Below are positions 14,377-23,368 of a DNA stretch of 64,000 nt, in pieces. How positions within the stretch are numbered: position 1 is the first letter of the stretch; every line of letters starts with the position of its first letter. The position numbers and the translations under genes are program-made. The DNA is taken from assembly GCA_021781455.1 (NCBI GenBank), contig JAJXWV010000030.1:124001-188000 (forward strand). The letters are read 5' to 3'. This DNA is from Acidobacteriota bacterium (GTDB lineage Bacteria > Acidobacteriota > Thermoanaerobaculia > Gp7-AA8). The notes under the pieces are model-generated. The model did not search any database. It was not told the DNA's origin and worked only from the letters and a program-made list of their open reading frames with translations.

Positions 14377-16694
14377 GTGGGAACCTCCAGGCGAGAAGTG
14401 GATCCGCGATTGGCGGCCTGACGTCGAGCGACGGCCGCCGCGACGAGCGCCTGGCCCAACGCCAGGCCGCCATCGCCCGGCGGGACCTCGTGGTGGATGT
14501 ATACGCGATTGGCTGCGCGAAGCGGTTTCACGATGCTCTGGGTCAGGCGGACGTTCTGGAAGCATCCGCCGCTGAGGACGATCGGCACATTGCCCGCCGC
14601 TTCTGCGGCCGCGCGTGCGACTTCGACCGTCACCTCGGCGAGCGTGTTGTGGAAGCGCGCGGAGATGAAGGCCGGCGATTTCCCGGCAATCAGATCCTCC
14701 ACTGCCGCCTTCACGAGCGGTCGAAGATCGATCTCCCACGGCGAGAGACCTTCGTGCACGATGACCGGATATCGCCCGAGCTCCTGCTCGTCGGCGGCAA
14801 CGTTCCACTGGAAGGCTACCTCGCCCTCGTAGCGCGTTTCCGGAACAGCCAGACCGATTGCGCCGAGAGCGTCGAAGTAGCGACCGACGCCTCGGGCCAG
14901 AGGCGCGTTCAGTCCGGTGGAGATCATCCGCCGGACCGATTCGATGACCCGCCGATGCACCGCGCGGAAAAGAGGAATGGCATTGAGCGGCGGCCGGCCT
15001 TCGAAGGCGTCGTCGAGCAGCGCCAGGGCAATCCGCCAGACCTGCCGGATGGCCTGATCTCCACCCGCGAGCGGGATGCCCCGAAAGGTGGCAAAGCGTT
15101 CGAATCCCTCGAAGGTCGCGATGAGGATCTCGCCGCCCCACGCCGTGCCGTCGGCACCGTAGCCCGTCCCGTCGTAGGCCACTCCCACGACCTTTTCGTC
15201 GAGGCCGTGCTCGGCCATGACCGAAGCGACGTGGGCGTGATGATGCTGGACGCCGATGGTCTCGACTCCGCTCTGGGCGAGCGCATAACGCGTCGAGAAA
15301 TAGTCGGGATGCAGATCGTGGGCGAGCAACTTCGGCTCGACACCGATGAAGCGCTTCATCTTCTCGATGGCGTGCTCGTAGGAGCGGAGCGTCTCGAGAG
15401 TCTCGAGGTCGCCGATGTGCGGACCGAGGAAGGCGGCGTTGGAGACGCCGATACAGAAGGTGTTCTTCAGATGTGCGCCGCAGGCCAGCAGAGGCTCGGG
15501 AAACTCGCCGGCGATCTCGATCCCGCGCGGCACGTAGCCGCGGGCGCGGCGGAACATCGTGGCGCGGCCGTCGATGACGCGGAGGACGGAATCGTCGATG
15601 CGCGACTCGATCTCGCGGTCGTGAAGAAGGAAGACGTCGGCGATGCCGCCGAGCTGCGCCAGGGCTTCGTCGTTCCGATAGGCCATCGGCTCGTCGGAGA
15701 CGTTGCCGGAGGTCATCACGATCGGCACGTCGCATTCGCGGAGCAGGATGTGGTGCAGCGGCGTGTAGGGGAGAAAGACGCCGATCAGCGGGTTGTCGCC
15801 CATGACTTCGCGGGAGATCGTGCTGCTGGTACTGCGCTGCGCCAGGACGATCGGCCGCTCGACGGAAAGGAGCAGGGCTCTTTCCGTATCGGTGAGCTCC
15901 ACGATTTCTTCGGCCGCGGCGAGGTCGCGCACCATCACGGCCAGCGGCTTCGCTTCGCGGCGTTTGCGCTCGCGCAGGCGATGGACCGCCATCATCGAGG
16001 TCGCGTCGCAGGCGAGGTGGAAGCCGCCTAATCCTTTGACGGCTACGACGAGCTGCGAGCGGATGGCCGTGGCCACGAACCGGATCGCGTCGTCGGTCTC
16101 AATCTCATACCCCGCGGCCGTGACCGCCGTTACGCGCGGCCCGCACTTCGGGCAGGCATTCGGCTGCGCATGAAAGCGGCGATCGCGCGGATCGTCGTAC
16201 TCGCGGCGGCAGTCGTCACACATCGCGAACGGCGCCATCGTGGTCTTGTCGCGGTCGTAGGGAATGTCGCGGACGATCGAATAGCGCGGCCCGCAGTTCG
16301 TGCAATTCGTGAACGGGTAGAGGTAGCGCCGATCGGCCGGGTCGAACACTTCCCGGAGGCAGTCGTCGCAGGTGGCGAGCTCCGGCGGAATGGTCACGCG
16401 CCGGACGGCGGACGGCTCGGAATTCGCGATGGTGAAACCGTCGATGCTGACCCAGGGGATGGAACGAGCCTGGAACTCGCGGATCCGCGCCGCAGGCGGC
16501 GGATTGCGCACGAGGTCGGCCTCGAAGCCGTCGAGCGATGCGTCCTCGCCAAACGCATCGATGATCACGCCGGTGGAATCGTTGCGGACATCGCCCGACA
16601 CACCGTGGCTGTGCGCGATCCGGTAGACCCAGGGGCGGAAGCCGACGCCCTGGACTACGCCGCGGATCTCGATGTGCCGGCCGTTGAGTGCCAC
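14367..16694 (-). CDS. hypF: Carbamoyltransferase HypF
   Basis: About 775 residues. HypF turns carbamoyl phosphate and ATP into carbamoyl-adenylate and passes the carbamoyl group to HypE. Domains in order: acylphosphatase-like (GVVQGVGFRPWVYR), two zinc fingers (CDDCLREVFDP...CTNCGPRYS and CDDCRREYDDP...CPKCGP), a YrdC-like nucleotide domain, and the Kae1-like transferase domain with HHHAHVASV. I take the GTG at 16694 as the start; a TTG at 16718 would add eight residues. The gap 16719-16808 before it holds nothing recognisable. Confidence 0.95.
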   Translation of the reverse strand: MALNGRHIEIRGVVQGVGFRPWVYRIAHSHGVSGDVRNDSTGVIIDAFGEDASLDGFEADLVRNPPPAARIREFQARSIPWVSIDGFTIANSEPSAVRRVTIPPELATCDDCLREVFDPADRRYLYPFTNCTNCGPRYSIVRDIPYDRDKTTMAPFAMCDDCRREYDDPRDRRFHAQPNACPKCGPRVTAVTAAGYEIETDDAIRFVATAIRSQLVVAVKGLGGFHLACDATSMMAVHRLRERKRREAKPLAVMVRDLAAAEEIVELTDTERALLLSVERPIVLAQRSTSSTISREVMGDNPLIGVFLPYTPLHHILLRECDVPIVMTSGNVSDEPMAYRNDEALAQLGGIADVFLLHDREIESRIDDSVLRVIDGRATMFRRARGYVPRGIEIAGEFPEPLLACGAHLKNTFCIGVSNAAFLGPHIGDLETLETLRSYEHAIEKMKRFIGVEPKLLAHDLHPDYFSTRYALAQSGVETIGVQHHHAHVASVMAEHGLDEKVVGVAYDGTGYGADGTAWGGEILIATFEGFERFATFRGIPLAGGDQAIRQVWRIALALLDDAFEGRPPLNAIPLFRAVHRRVIESVRRMISTGLNAPLARGVGRYFDALGAIGLAVPETRYEGEVAFQWNVAADEQELGRYPVIVHEGLSPWEIDLRPLVKAAVEDLIAGKSPAFISARFHNTLAEVTVEVARAAAEAAGNVPIVLSGGCFQNVRLTQSIVKPLRAANRVYIHHEVPPGDGGLALGQALVAAAVARRQAANRGSTSRLEVPTCV

Positions 16695-16808
16695 TGGTGG
16701 AGAACCTCGCCTGGTCAAAGTAGGGGATGGCAGAACATGGTGTGATGACTCGTCGCACGTGGGCGCGTGATACCAGTCACGACATCACAAAGCGTTGCGA
16801 CGTGGGCG

Positions 16809-17327
16809 TTAAGCCGCTTGCCACCAGAGGTCTGGCGCCCGTGGCGTCTCGCGGCGGGTCGCCGTGAATCCGATTTCGGCGAGCTGTGCGACCACGGCTT
16901 CAGCTGCCGGCCTCAGCGAGGCGCGCACCTCGTCCGAAAGGCCAACACCCATCTCTGTGAGCTTCGCTACGACACCGACCAGCAGCAGATCGGCCGGCGC
17001 TTCGCCGGTCAGGTCGAGCAGCATCAGCGTCTCCTTCAGCGCCGGGTCGTGCGGGCTGAGGCGGAGCCCGGGCGGGTGGCGGAGGATCTCGTCGCGGCGG
17101 TAAATGCGAATCGTTCCGGCCGGGGCATCGGCCTTCACGGCATCGACCAGGATCACGCGGTCGTAGCCGGCCAGATGCGTCGGCAGCTCCAGCGCCGGAG
17201 TGCCGAGGTCCTCGACGACGACTTCGGGCGGGAAGACCCAGTGTGCATCGAGCAGGCGCGCCACCGACGGGCCGACGGCATCGTCGTGGGCGAGAACGTT
17301 TCCGATTCCGAAGATGGCGACCCGCAT
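16809..17327 (-). CDS. hybD: [NiFe]-hydrogenase large-subunit maturation protease
   Basis: 172 residues of the HycI/HybD/HupD endopeptidase family. The nickel-sensing residues are placed as expected: an acidic residue after GIGNVLAHDDAVG, Asp in VDAVKADAP, and His in SPHD. The enzyme removes the C-terminal extension of the large subunit after nickel insertion; the substrate would be the adjacent hybC product, which carries a 15-residue tail. No Shine-Dalgarno site is obvious. A heptamer hairpin separates it from hybC. Confidence 0.93.
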   Translation of the reverse strand: MRVAIFGIGNVLAHDDAVGPSVARLLDAHWVFPPEVVVEDLGTPALELPTHLAGYDRVILVDAVKADAPAGTIRIYRRDEILRHPPGLRLSPHDPALKETLMLLDLTGEAPADLLLVGVVAKLTEMGVGLSDEVRASLRPAAEAVVAQLAEIGFTATRRETPRAPDLWWQAA

Positions 17328-17341
17328 GCGAGGGTTCCCGG

Positions 17342-17396
17342 GGAAGCGGGCAGCGGGCAGGAGGAAATGTCTCCTGCCGGCTGCCCGCTGCCCGCT
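17342..17396. repeat. GCGGGCA heptamer hairpin between hybC and the protease gene
   Basis: Units of GCGGGCA (17345-17364) face inverted TGCCCGC units (17371-17396) across a loop of ~7 bases. The right arm ends one base before the hybC stop codon. It has the same architecture as the GGGTAGC and ATTGAAA modules but a different unit. Confidence 0.75.
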
Positions 17397-19097
17397 CTAC
17401 AGGACCTTCACCCTGGCGATGTTGTTTCCCTCGGCATCGAACGTGTGGACCGCGCACGCCATGCAGGGGTCGAACGAATGGATGGTGCGGAGGACTTCGA
17501 GTGGATGCTCGGCGTTCGCCACGGGATTCCTGAGCAGCGCGGCCTCGTAAGGACCGATCTGCCCCTTCTCGTCGCGCGGGCTGGCATTCCAAGTCGTCGG
17601 AACGACCGCCTGGTAGTTCTTGATCTTGCCGTTGTCGATGACGACCCAGTGCGACAGCGCCCCACGTGGCGCCTCGTGGAAGCCGACGCCTTCGATCGTG
17701 CCTGTCGGAAACGTCGGCGGATTGAAGATCGTCGTATCGCCCTTGAGGATGTTGTCGATGAGAAGCTGCAGGTGCTTCGTCGCCAGCTCCGACATGACCG
17801 CCGTGCGGATGGCGCGCGCACCGTGGCGGCCGAGGGTCGAGTGCAGGTGGGCGGGTGTGGCTTTGATCTTCGCAACCGCCGAGATGGTGTCGAGCGCCCT
17901 GGTGGCCCACTTCACCATCAGCGGATTGCCGGCAGCAACGCCGCAGAGAACGTTGGCCAGGGGGCCGACCTGCATCGGCTTGCCTTCGAAGCGGGGCGAC
18001 TTCACCCAGGAGTACTTCCCGTCGGCCTGCCAGTCGGTGAAGTCAGGATCGGTCTCGCCCTTGAAGGGATGCAGCGGATCCGAGCCCTTGTAGTACGAGT
18101 GCGCGGAGGACTCGGTGACGCCCTTGCGCCAGTACTCGTCCTTCTGTCCCTGGATCGGCTTGTAGCTGGCGAGATCGCCGTTGAAGATCGTGCCGCCGGG
18201 CAGGTCGTACTGGGTCGACTTCGTGTCGAGCGGCAGGTCGGGAACCGACAGGTAGTTGGTCACGCCCGCGCCGTAGCCGAACCACTCCGGGTACATGCCT
18301 GCGATCGCGCAGACATCGGGGAAGTAGACCTTCTGCACGAAGGGGATGACCTTGTCGAGCACGGCCTTGATCTGGAAGAGGCGATCGACATTCAGCGTCG
18401 CCTGGCTGTCGAGGTTGATGGCGTTGGCGACGCCGCCGACGGCGACGTTCTGGATGTGCGGCGTCTTGCCGCCGAGCATGGCCACGGCCTGGTTCGCGTA
18501 GCGCTGGTATTCGAGCGCCTGCAGGTAGTGCGCGACCGCGAGCAGGTTGACCTCGGGCGACAGCTTCATGGCCGGGTGGCCCCAGTAACCATGCGCAAAG
18601 ATGCCCAGCTGCCCGCTGTCGACCAGAGCCTTGACCTTGTTCTTGACCGCGGCCATCTGTTCCTTGGAGTTGCCCGGCCAGTCGGAGAGGCTCTCGGCGA
18701 TGGCGGCGGCCTTCGCGGGATCGGCCTTCAACACCTGCGTGACGTCGACCCAGTCGAGCGCCGACAGCTGATAGAAGTGGACGATGTGATCGTGCAGCGC
18801 GTGCGAGAGCATGATCACGTTGCGGATGTACTGGGCGTTGAGCGGCACCTCGAGGTTGAGCGCGTCCTCGACGGCGCGAACGCTCGTCAGGGCGTGTACC
18901 GTCGTGCAGACGCCGCAGAACCGCTGCGTGAAGAGCCAGGCCTCGCGGGGATCGCGGCCCACCAGGATCTTCTCGATGCCGCGCCACATCGTGGAGGAAG
19001 CCCAGGCCTTCTGCACCTGCCCTCCGTCCACATCGACGTCGATGCGGAGGTGACCTTCGATTCGGGTAATGGGATCAACGGTTATGCGCTGGGACAC
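17397..19097 (-). CDS. hybC: [NiFe]-hydrogenase large subunit (group 1, Hyb type)
   Basis: 566 residues with a GTG start at 19097 and GGAGGAA upstream. The nickel ligands are C61 and C64 in RFCGVC, and C545 and C548 in DPCMAC. H551 marks the maturation cleavage point, leaving a 15-residue tail (TFDAEG...VKVL). The N-terminus TRIEGHLRI is typical. The subunit holds the Ni-Fe(CN)2CO site and oxidises H2 in the periplasm. The ribosome binding site overlaps the hybB stop codon, so translation is coupled. Confidence 0.97.
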   Translation of the reverse strand: MSQRITVDPITRIEGHLRIDVDVDGGQVQKAWASSTMWRGIEKILVGRDPREAWLFTQRFCGVCTTVHALTSVRAVEDALNLEVPLNAQYIRNVIMLSHALHDHIVHFYQLSALDWVDVTQVLKADPAKAAAIAESLSDWPGNSKEQMAAVKNKVKALVDSGQLGIFAHGYWGHPAMKLSPEVNLLAVAHYLQALEYQRYANQAVAMLGGKTPHIQNVAVGGVANAINLDSQATLNVDRLFQIKAVLDKVIPFVQKVYFPDVCAIAGMYPEWFGYGAGVTNYLSVPDLPLDTKSTQYDLPGGTIFNGDLASYKPIQGQKDEYWRKGVTESSAHSYYKGSDPLHPFKGETDPDFTDWQADGKYSWVKSPRFEGKPMQVGPLANVLCGVAAGNPLMVKWATRALDTISAVAKIKATPAHLHSTLGRHGARAIRTAVMSELATKHLQLLIDNILKGDTTIFNPPTFPTGTIEGVGFHEAPRGALSHWVVIDNGKIKNYQAVVPTTWNASPRDEKGQIGPYEAALLRNPVANAEHPLEVLRTIHSFDPCMACAVHTFDAEGNNIARVKVL

Positions 19098-19109
19098 GGC
19101 CTCTTCCTC

Positions 19110-20297
19110 CTAGTCAACGGCTGTCGGCGACGTTTCTCTGACGCCGCTGAGAATGGGAAATGTCTTGACGATGGCGATATAGGCAGCGAGCTCGACGGCC
19201 ACGAGGCCGACGCTCACCAGAATCTCGGGAACGGACGGGAAGTAGTGCCAGCCGCGGCCCGGGTTGAAGCCGACCAGGAACGTGTCGAAGCGGTAGAGCG
19301 TCCCGCCTAACGCAAGAAGAACTGCGCTGCGGAACAGGGACCCGAGACTGACAACTCTCTTCTGCGCGACCATCAGCACCGGCAGCACGAAGAGCACGTT
19401 CTCGATCCAGAAGAGGATCGCCGGCAGGTCGAGCTGGAAGACCTGGCCCATGACCCCGCGCAGGCCGAGATCGACGAATCGGAACCCGACGACGACGGCT
19501 GCACCGATGGCAGCCACGCGCTGAATGGAGCCGAGAATGCGCAGGTCCTTGGGCAGCCCGAAGGCCAGTGACGAGAACGTGGTCTCGAACACGACGGCCG
19601 CGTAGCCCATGCACACCGAGGTGATGAGGAACAGCATCGGCAGGAAGGGCGTGTTCCAGATCGCATTGAGCTTCGGTCCGGACAGCAGCATCAGCGTTCC
19701 GAGCGACGACTGATGCATCGTCGGGAGGAGGATGCCCAGCGCCGTGATCCAGATCAGCGCGCGGTCGAGGCTGGGACGGATCCGCTCGGCGCGCCGCCGC
19801 AGCTGCTCCTGGCCGCTCTGGCTCCAGCGGTCGAGCAGCGCCGGGGTCAGCTCGATCCACAGCACCACCACGTAGGCCATGATGCAGACCGCGACCTCCA
19901 GCAGGACCGAGTTCACGTTCCAGCGCCAGATCATCACAGGCACTTTCCAGAGCAGCCACGGACGGCCGACGTCGATGGCAACGGCCAGGCCGGCCAGCGA
20001 GTAGCCAAGGGCGCTCGTCAGGATGGCCGGCCGGATCAGCGGGTGGTACTGCCCGCGGTTGAAGACGTACAACAGGATGGCGATGGCATACCCGCCGCAG
20101 GCCAGCGCGGTTCCGACGACGACATCGAAAGCGATCCAAAGTCCCCACGGATATCCGTCGGAGAGGGCCGTCGTCGCGCCGAGTCCGGCGGCAAAGCGCC
20201 AGATGATCGTGGCCACACCGATTGCGGCGATGAGAAGGATCACTTTGTATGACGGCGTGAGAAGCCGGCCGCCAATCGGCTTTGCATTCGCTCGCAT
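19110..20297 (-). CDS. hybB: Hydrogenase integral membrane subunit HybB (NrfD family)
   Basis: 395 residues, with about 9-10 hydrophobic helices across the chain and short polar loops. It belongs to the NrfD/PsrC family, which passes electrons from the periplasmic Fe-S subunit to the quinone pool. It follows hybA by 4 bases, with GAGGAG just before its start. Length is close to E. coli HybB. Confidence 0.94.
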   Translation of the reverse strand: MRANAKPIGGRLLTPSYKVILLIAAIGVATIIWRFAAGLGATTALSDGYPWGLWIAFDVVVGTALACGGYAIAILLYVFNRGQYHPLIRPAILTSALGYSLAGLAVAIDVGRPWLLWKVPVMIWRWNVNSVLLEVAVCIMAYVVVLWIELTPALLDRWSQSGQEQLRRRAERIRPSLDRALIWITALGILLPTMHQSSLGTLMLLSGPKLNAIWNTPFLPMLFLITSVCMGYAAVVFETTFSSLAFGLPKDLRILGSIQRVAAIGAAVVVGFRFVDLGLRGVMGQVFQLDLPAILFWIENVLFVLPVLMVAQKRVVSLGSLFRSAVLLALGGTLYRFDTFLVGFNPGRGWHYFPSVPEILVSVGLVAVELAAYIAIVKTFPILSGVRETSPTAVD

Positions 20298-20301
20298 CGC
20301 C

Positions 20302-21195
20302 TCACTTCTCCTCGTCGGTCAGCGACCCATCGACCGAACCTTTACCGCGATTGCGGAACACCACCGTGCCGAGAACGGCGTAAAGCGCCGCCGGCACCAG
20401 GAAGCCCTGGTAGACGCCGTGCTGGATGAGGTGCTGAACCTTCGGCACCGCATCCGTGGAATCGAAGCGGAAGCCGAGCTTCTCGAACGGCACATGGGAG
20501 AGATAGAGCACCTGCGTCCCGCCGAGCTCGTGCTCGCCGTAGACGGTCTTCACGTACTGGTCGGGTTCGCTGGCCAGCCGCCGGTGCGCCTCGGCCAGGA
20601 GATCCTCGCGCTTGCCGAAGATGACGGCCTGGCGCGGGCAGACGTCGGTGCAGGCGGGCTGCTTCCCCTCGGCCAGGCGATCGCGGCAGAGCTCGCACTT
20701 GACGATCTTCGGCGCCTTCTTGGACCACTCGAACTGCGGCACGCCGAAGGGGCAGGCGGTCTGGCAGTAGCGGCATCCGACGCAGCGGCTGGCGTCCCAG
20801 CTGACGATTCCGTGTTCGCGCTTCTTCAGCGCGCCCAACATGCAGCCGGCGGCGCAGGCGGGATCGATGCAGTGCATGCACTGCTTCTTCACGAACGACT
20901 GCTCGTTGCCTTCCTTGTAGAGCTGAATGACGGTCTTGGTGCGCTCGTTCAGCCCCGCCGGAGCGTCGTAGAGACCGTCGCCGTACGTGGTCGTGTCGGC
21001 AGGAAGGTCGTTGGCCTCCTTGCAGGCCACCACGCAGGCGCGGCATCCGATGCAGCGCGTGGCGTCGTAGAGCAGTCCCACTGCGTCGCTCGGAGCGGAG
21101 GGTGTCTGCCGCGCCAATGCCGGCACAGCAGGCAGTGCAGCCGCCGCCGCGGCGGCGGCCAGGCCCTTCAAGAGAGCTCGACGGTCGCTTGCCAT
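20302..21195 (-). CDS. hybA: Hydrogenase Fe-S electron-transfer subunit HybA
   Basis: 297 residues. The N-terminus SDRRALLKGLAAAAAAAALPA is a Tat-type signal. Four cysteine groups follow for four [4Fe-4S] clusters: CIGCRACVVAC, CMHCIDPACAAGC, CVGCRYCQTAC, and CELCRDR...CTDVC. A hydrophobic helix near the C-terminus (about 265-285) would anchor it. It connects the HybO/HybC dimer to HybB. AAGGAG precedes the ATG, three bases after the hybO stop. Confidence 0.95.
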   Translation of the reverse strand: MASDRRALLKGLAAAAAAAALPAVPALARQTPSAPSDAVGLLYDATRCIGCRACVVACKEANDLPADTTTYGDGLYDAPAGLNERTKTVIQLYKEGNEQSFVKKQCMHCIDPACAAGCMLGALKKREHGIVSWDASRCVGCRYCQTACPFGVPQFEWSKKAPKIVKCELCRDRLAEGKQPACTDVCPRQAVIFGKREDLLAEAHRRLASEPDQYVKTVYGEHELGGTQVLYLSHVPFEKLGFRFDSTDAVPKVQHLIQHGVYQGFLVPAALYAVLGTVVFRNRGKGSVDGSLTDEEK

Positions 21196-21198
21196 GGG

Positions 21199-22347
21199 CT
21201 ACTCCTTCCCGTCGTTCTGAGACGAGTCGCCGTTGTCGTCGAGCTTCCGCGATCCGATGAATGCGGCGCCCACGAGCGCGCCGCCGATCACGCCGGCCAC
21301 GCCTGTCGCCATCGGGCTGATGCCCTTGTGCTCGGGAGAGACGGCCGCGTAGGTCTCGGGCGGCGTGGGATGCTCGATCTCCACCGTGTCGTAGATCGGA
21401 ATCGTGAAGCCGACGTGCTGCTCGGTGCAGCCGACGCACGGATGGCCAATGCCGATCGGCCAGGCGTCGACGACCTCGTTGAACTGGCGGGTCGAGCAGG
21501 AGGCATGCGTGACCGGGCCCTTGCAGCCGAGCCGGTACAAACACCAGCCCTGCCGATGACCCTCGTCGCCGAACTGCTTGGCGAACCGCCCGCCGTCGAA
21601 ATGCGCGCGGCGCGGGCACTGGTCGTGGATGTGGCGGTCGTACGCGAACTTCGGCCGATGCTGGTCGTCCAGCGCCGGCACTTTGCCGGTGGTGGCGTAC
21701 TCGAGCACCGTGGCCAGAAGGATGTAGGGATTCGGCGGGCAACCGGGGATGTTGACGACCGGCTTGTTCTTCACGAGCTGGTCGACGCCGGTGGCACCCG
21801 TGGGATTCGGTCCCGAAGAGGGGACGCCGCCCCACGACGCACACGAGCCCATTGAGATGACGGCTGCGGCGCGCGAGGTGACTTCCTGCAGGACCTGCAG
21901 GCCCGGCTTACCCGCGAGGTAGAGGTACTTTCCGTCGTTGCCGGTGGGAATGGAACCTTCGACGACGCAGACGAACTTGCCGTCATTGGCGTCCATGGCG
22001 TCCCTCAACGCGGCCTCGGCATCCTTGCCCGAGGCGGCCATGACCGTCTCGTGGTAGTCGAGCGAGATCACGTCGAGGATCAGGCTGGCGAGGTCGGGTT
22101 GCGAGGTGCGCAGGAGCGTTTCGGTGCAACCGGTGCAGTCCTGCATGTGCAGCCAGATGACGGAAGGGCGTCTGGCGGCGCCGACCGTCGCAGCGACGGC
22201 CTCGGGGCTGAGCTTGCTCGTGATGGCGAGGCCCATCGGAGCGATCACCATCAACTTGCCACAAAACGTCAAAAAATGGCGGCGATCTACGCCGGAGCGT
22301 TCGAGCCTTTCGGCAATCGTCTCCGGAGGAATGCGTGATGCGCTCAT
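21199..22347 (-). CDS. hybO: [NiFe]-hydrogenase small subunit (Hyb type)
   Basis: 382 residues. The Tat motif DRRHFLTFCGK lies about 20 residues in. Fe-S cluster ligands include DCTGCTE, GSCASWGG and PGCPPNP (proximal), HDQCPRR and the GWCLYRLGCKGP region, and HPCVGC. A C-terminal hydrophobic helix (SPMATGVAGVIGGALVGAAF) anchors it in the membrane with periplasmic orientation. It is first in the operon, with AAGGAG 6 bases before the ATG. The regulatory region shared with the divergent MerR gene lies upstream. Confidence 0.96.
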   Translation of the reverse strand: MSASRIPPETIAERLERSGVDRRHFLTFCGKLMVIAPMGLAITSKLSPEAVAATVGAARRPSVIWLHMQDCTGCTETLLRTSQPDLASLILDVISLDYHETVMAASGKDAEAALRDAMDANDGKFVCVVEGSIPTGNDGKYLYLAGKPGLQVLQEVTSRAAAVISMGSCASWGGVPSSGPNPTGATGVDQLVKNKPVVNIPGCPPNPYILLATVLEYATTGKVPALDDQHRPKFAYDRHIHDQCPRRAHFDGGRFAKQFGDEGHRQGWCLYRLGCKGPVTHASCSTRQFNEVVDAWPIGIGHPCVGCTEQHVGFTIPIYDTVEIEHPTPPETYAAVSPEHKGISPMATGVAGVIGGALVGAAFIGSRKLDDNGDSSQNDGKE

Positions 22348-22452
22348 GCGCTCTCCTTCCCGGTTTCCATTTCCAATTGCTGGGAGCCGAGGTCACGCGA
22401 CTGTAGAGTTACCGCAACGACGACTCGGTGGCGGAAGTCACCTCTGCTTTGG

Positions 22453-22476
22453 ACACAAAAACATGTGTCTTTGTGT
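22453..22476. promoter_or_regulatory. 24-bp dyad between the hydrogenase operon and the MerR gene
   Basis: ACACAAA-N-ACA-TG-TGT-N-TTTGTGT: eleven bases on each side, of which ten form complementary pairs. If the MerR transcript starts near 22526, the dyad centre (22464.5) is at -61.5, a classical activator position. It lies ~106 bases upstream of hybO on the other strand. The binding protein is not known; FNR and CRP consensus sites do not fit well. Confidence 0.5.
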
Positions 22477-22513
22477 GTTTAGTCACCCGCAATGAGCGTC
22501 GCCGCCTGCGGCC

Positions 22514-22519
22514 TATAAT
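22514..22519 (+). promoter_or_regulatory. Perfect -10 box TATAAT, 7 bases before the MerR ATG
   Basis: TATAAT ends 7 bases before the ATG at 22527, with no Shine-Dalgarno site between, so the mRNA is probably leaderless. The region 17 bases upstream shows no good -35 box, which fits a promoter that needs an activator. Confidence 0.6.
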
Positions 22520-22526
22520 CGTTGCG

Positions 22527-22928
22527 ATGGCGGAAATGTCTGAATCGAAACGGCTCTACAAGATCGGTGAGGTGTGCCGGATCGCCGACGTCCAGCCGTA
22601 TGTCCTCCGCTACTGGGAGACGGAATTTGCGGCGCTCGCTCCGAACAAGAGCGGCGGCGGCCAGCGGCTCTACACGCAGCGCGAGATCGACCTCATTCTG
22701 CGGATCAAGCAGCTGCTCTACTCGGAAGGCTTCACGATCGCCGGAGCGAAGAAGAAGCTCGACACGGAGATCGCCGGGGGAACCGAGGTGCCCGCCGCGA
22801 CCACTCCATCTTCAGTGAGTCCCGCTCCATCGAAAGCCGCGCAGCCGCCCGCGGACGACCCCGCTCGGAAGGCGCTCCATCGCGTGAAGAAAGAGCTCGC
22901 CGCGATTCTGGAGCTGCTGGCGCGATAG
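22527..22928 (+). CDS. MerR-family transcriptional regulator without a large effector domain
   Basis: 133 residues from the ATG at 22527; a longer frame from 22428 would cross the promoter and dyad and is unlikely. The winged helix-turn-helix is [20 protein letters not shown] with the wing GQRLY (residues ~10-75). A short Ala/Pro-rich linker follows, then a C-terminal helix ([17 protein letters not shown]) likely to dimerise. There is no metal-binding cysteine set. It faces the hydrogenase operon across a shared regulatory region, so control of that operon is possible but inferred. Confidence 0.88.
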   Translation: MAEMSESKRLYKIGEVCRIADVQPYVLRYWETEFAALAPNKSGGGQRLYTQREIDLILRIKQLLYSEGFTIAGAKKKLDTEIAGGTEVPAATTPSSVSPAPSKAAQPPADDPARKALHRVKKELAAILELLAR

Positions 22929-23035
22929 GTTGTTAGGCGCGATCGCGAGCTCGCGAGTCATCCCCAGCCGGCGGAACCGCGCGCTCGCGTCACTCTGAGA
23001 GGCTGTGCAGAAATCGAGAAAGCGTGGACGCGCTA

Positions 23036-23368
23036 CTTGTCATTCCGAGCGCTCGAATCGCGCCGACGCGACACCGGAGAAAGGAAACGTTCGATCGTTT
23101 CCCCTCTCCCCGCCGCAGCGGGGAGAGGGCCGGGGTGAGGGGTCTCGTTCTCGATCAAAAGGGCCCCCTCATCCGCCTTCGGCACCTTCTCCCCGCTGCG
23201 GCGGGGAGAAGGGCAACGAACGCCAGAGCCCGCATAAACACTGGGAGTTTCTTCGAAGGTCAGCGAGGAATCCGGGAGGGCCGAGGCGTGCCACCTGCGT
23301 GGTTTCAGCACACTCAGCGCGCCGCCCTTTCCCCCAGATCCCTCGCTGACGCTCGGGATGACACTGTT
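23036..23368. repeat. Cluster of intergenic repeats between merR and the sulfoxide reductase gene
   Basis: The outer ends are inverses of the TGTCATCCCGAGCG-type repeat (TGTCATTCCGAGCG at ~23038; CTCGGGATGACA ending ~23365), also seen at 29560-29622. Inside are two CCCTCTCCCCGC...GCGGGGAGAGGG hairpins and a copy of the CCCTCATCCGCCTTCGGCAC repeat of 2527-2630 (23162-23217). The stretch 22929-23366 contains no gene that I can support. Confidence 0.65.

Noticed and set aside
16767-19310. 847-codon open frame on the plus strand across the hydrogenase large subunit gene
   Set aside because: It is antisense to hybC and its neighbours, which have complete catalytic motifs. Its translation is an Arg/Asp/Val-rich product typical of the shadow frame in high-GC DNA.
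22428-22526. Longer MerR-type protein starting at 22428
   Set aside because: The extra 33 codons cover the TATAAT box and the dyad, and have no similarity to the family. The ATG at 22527 directly precedes the helix-turn-helix domain.
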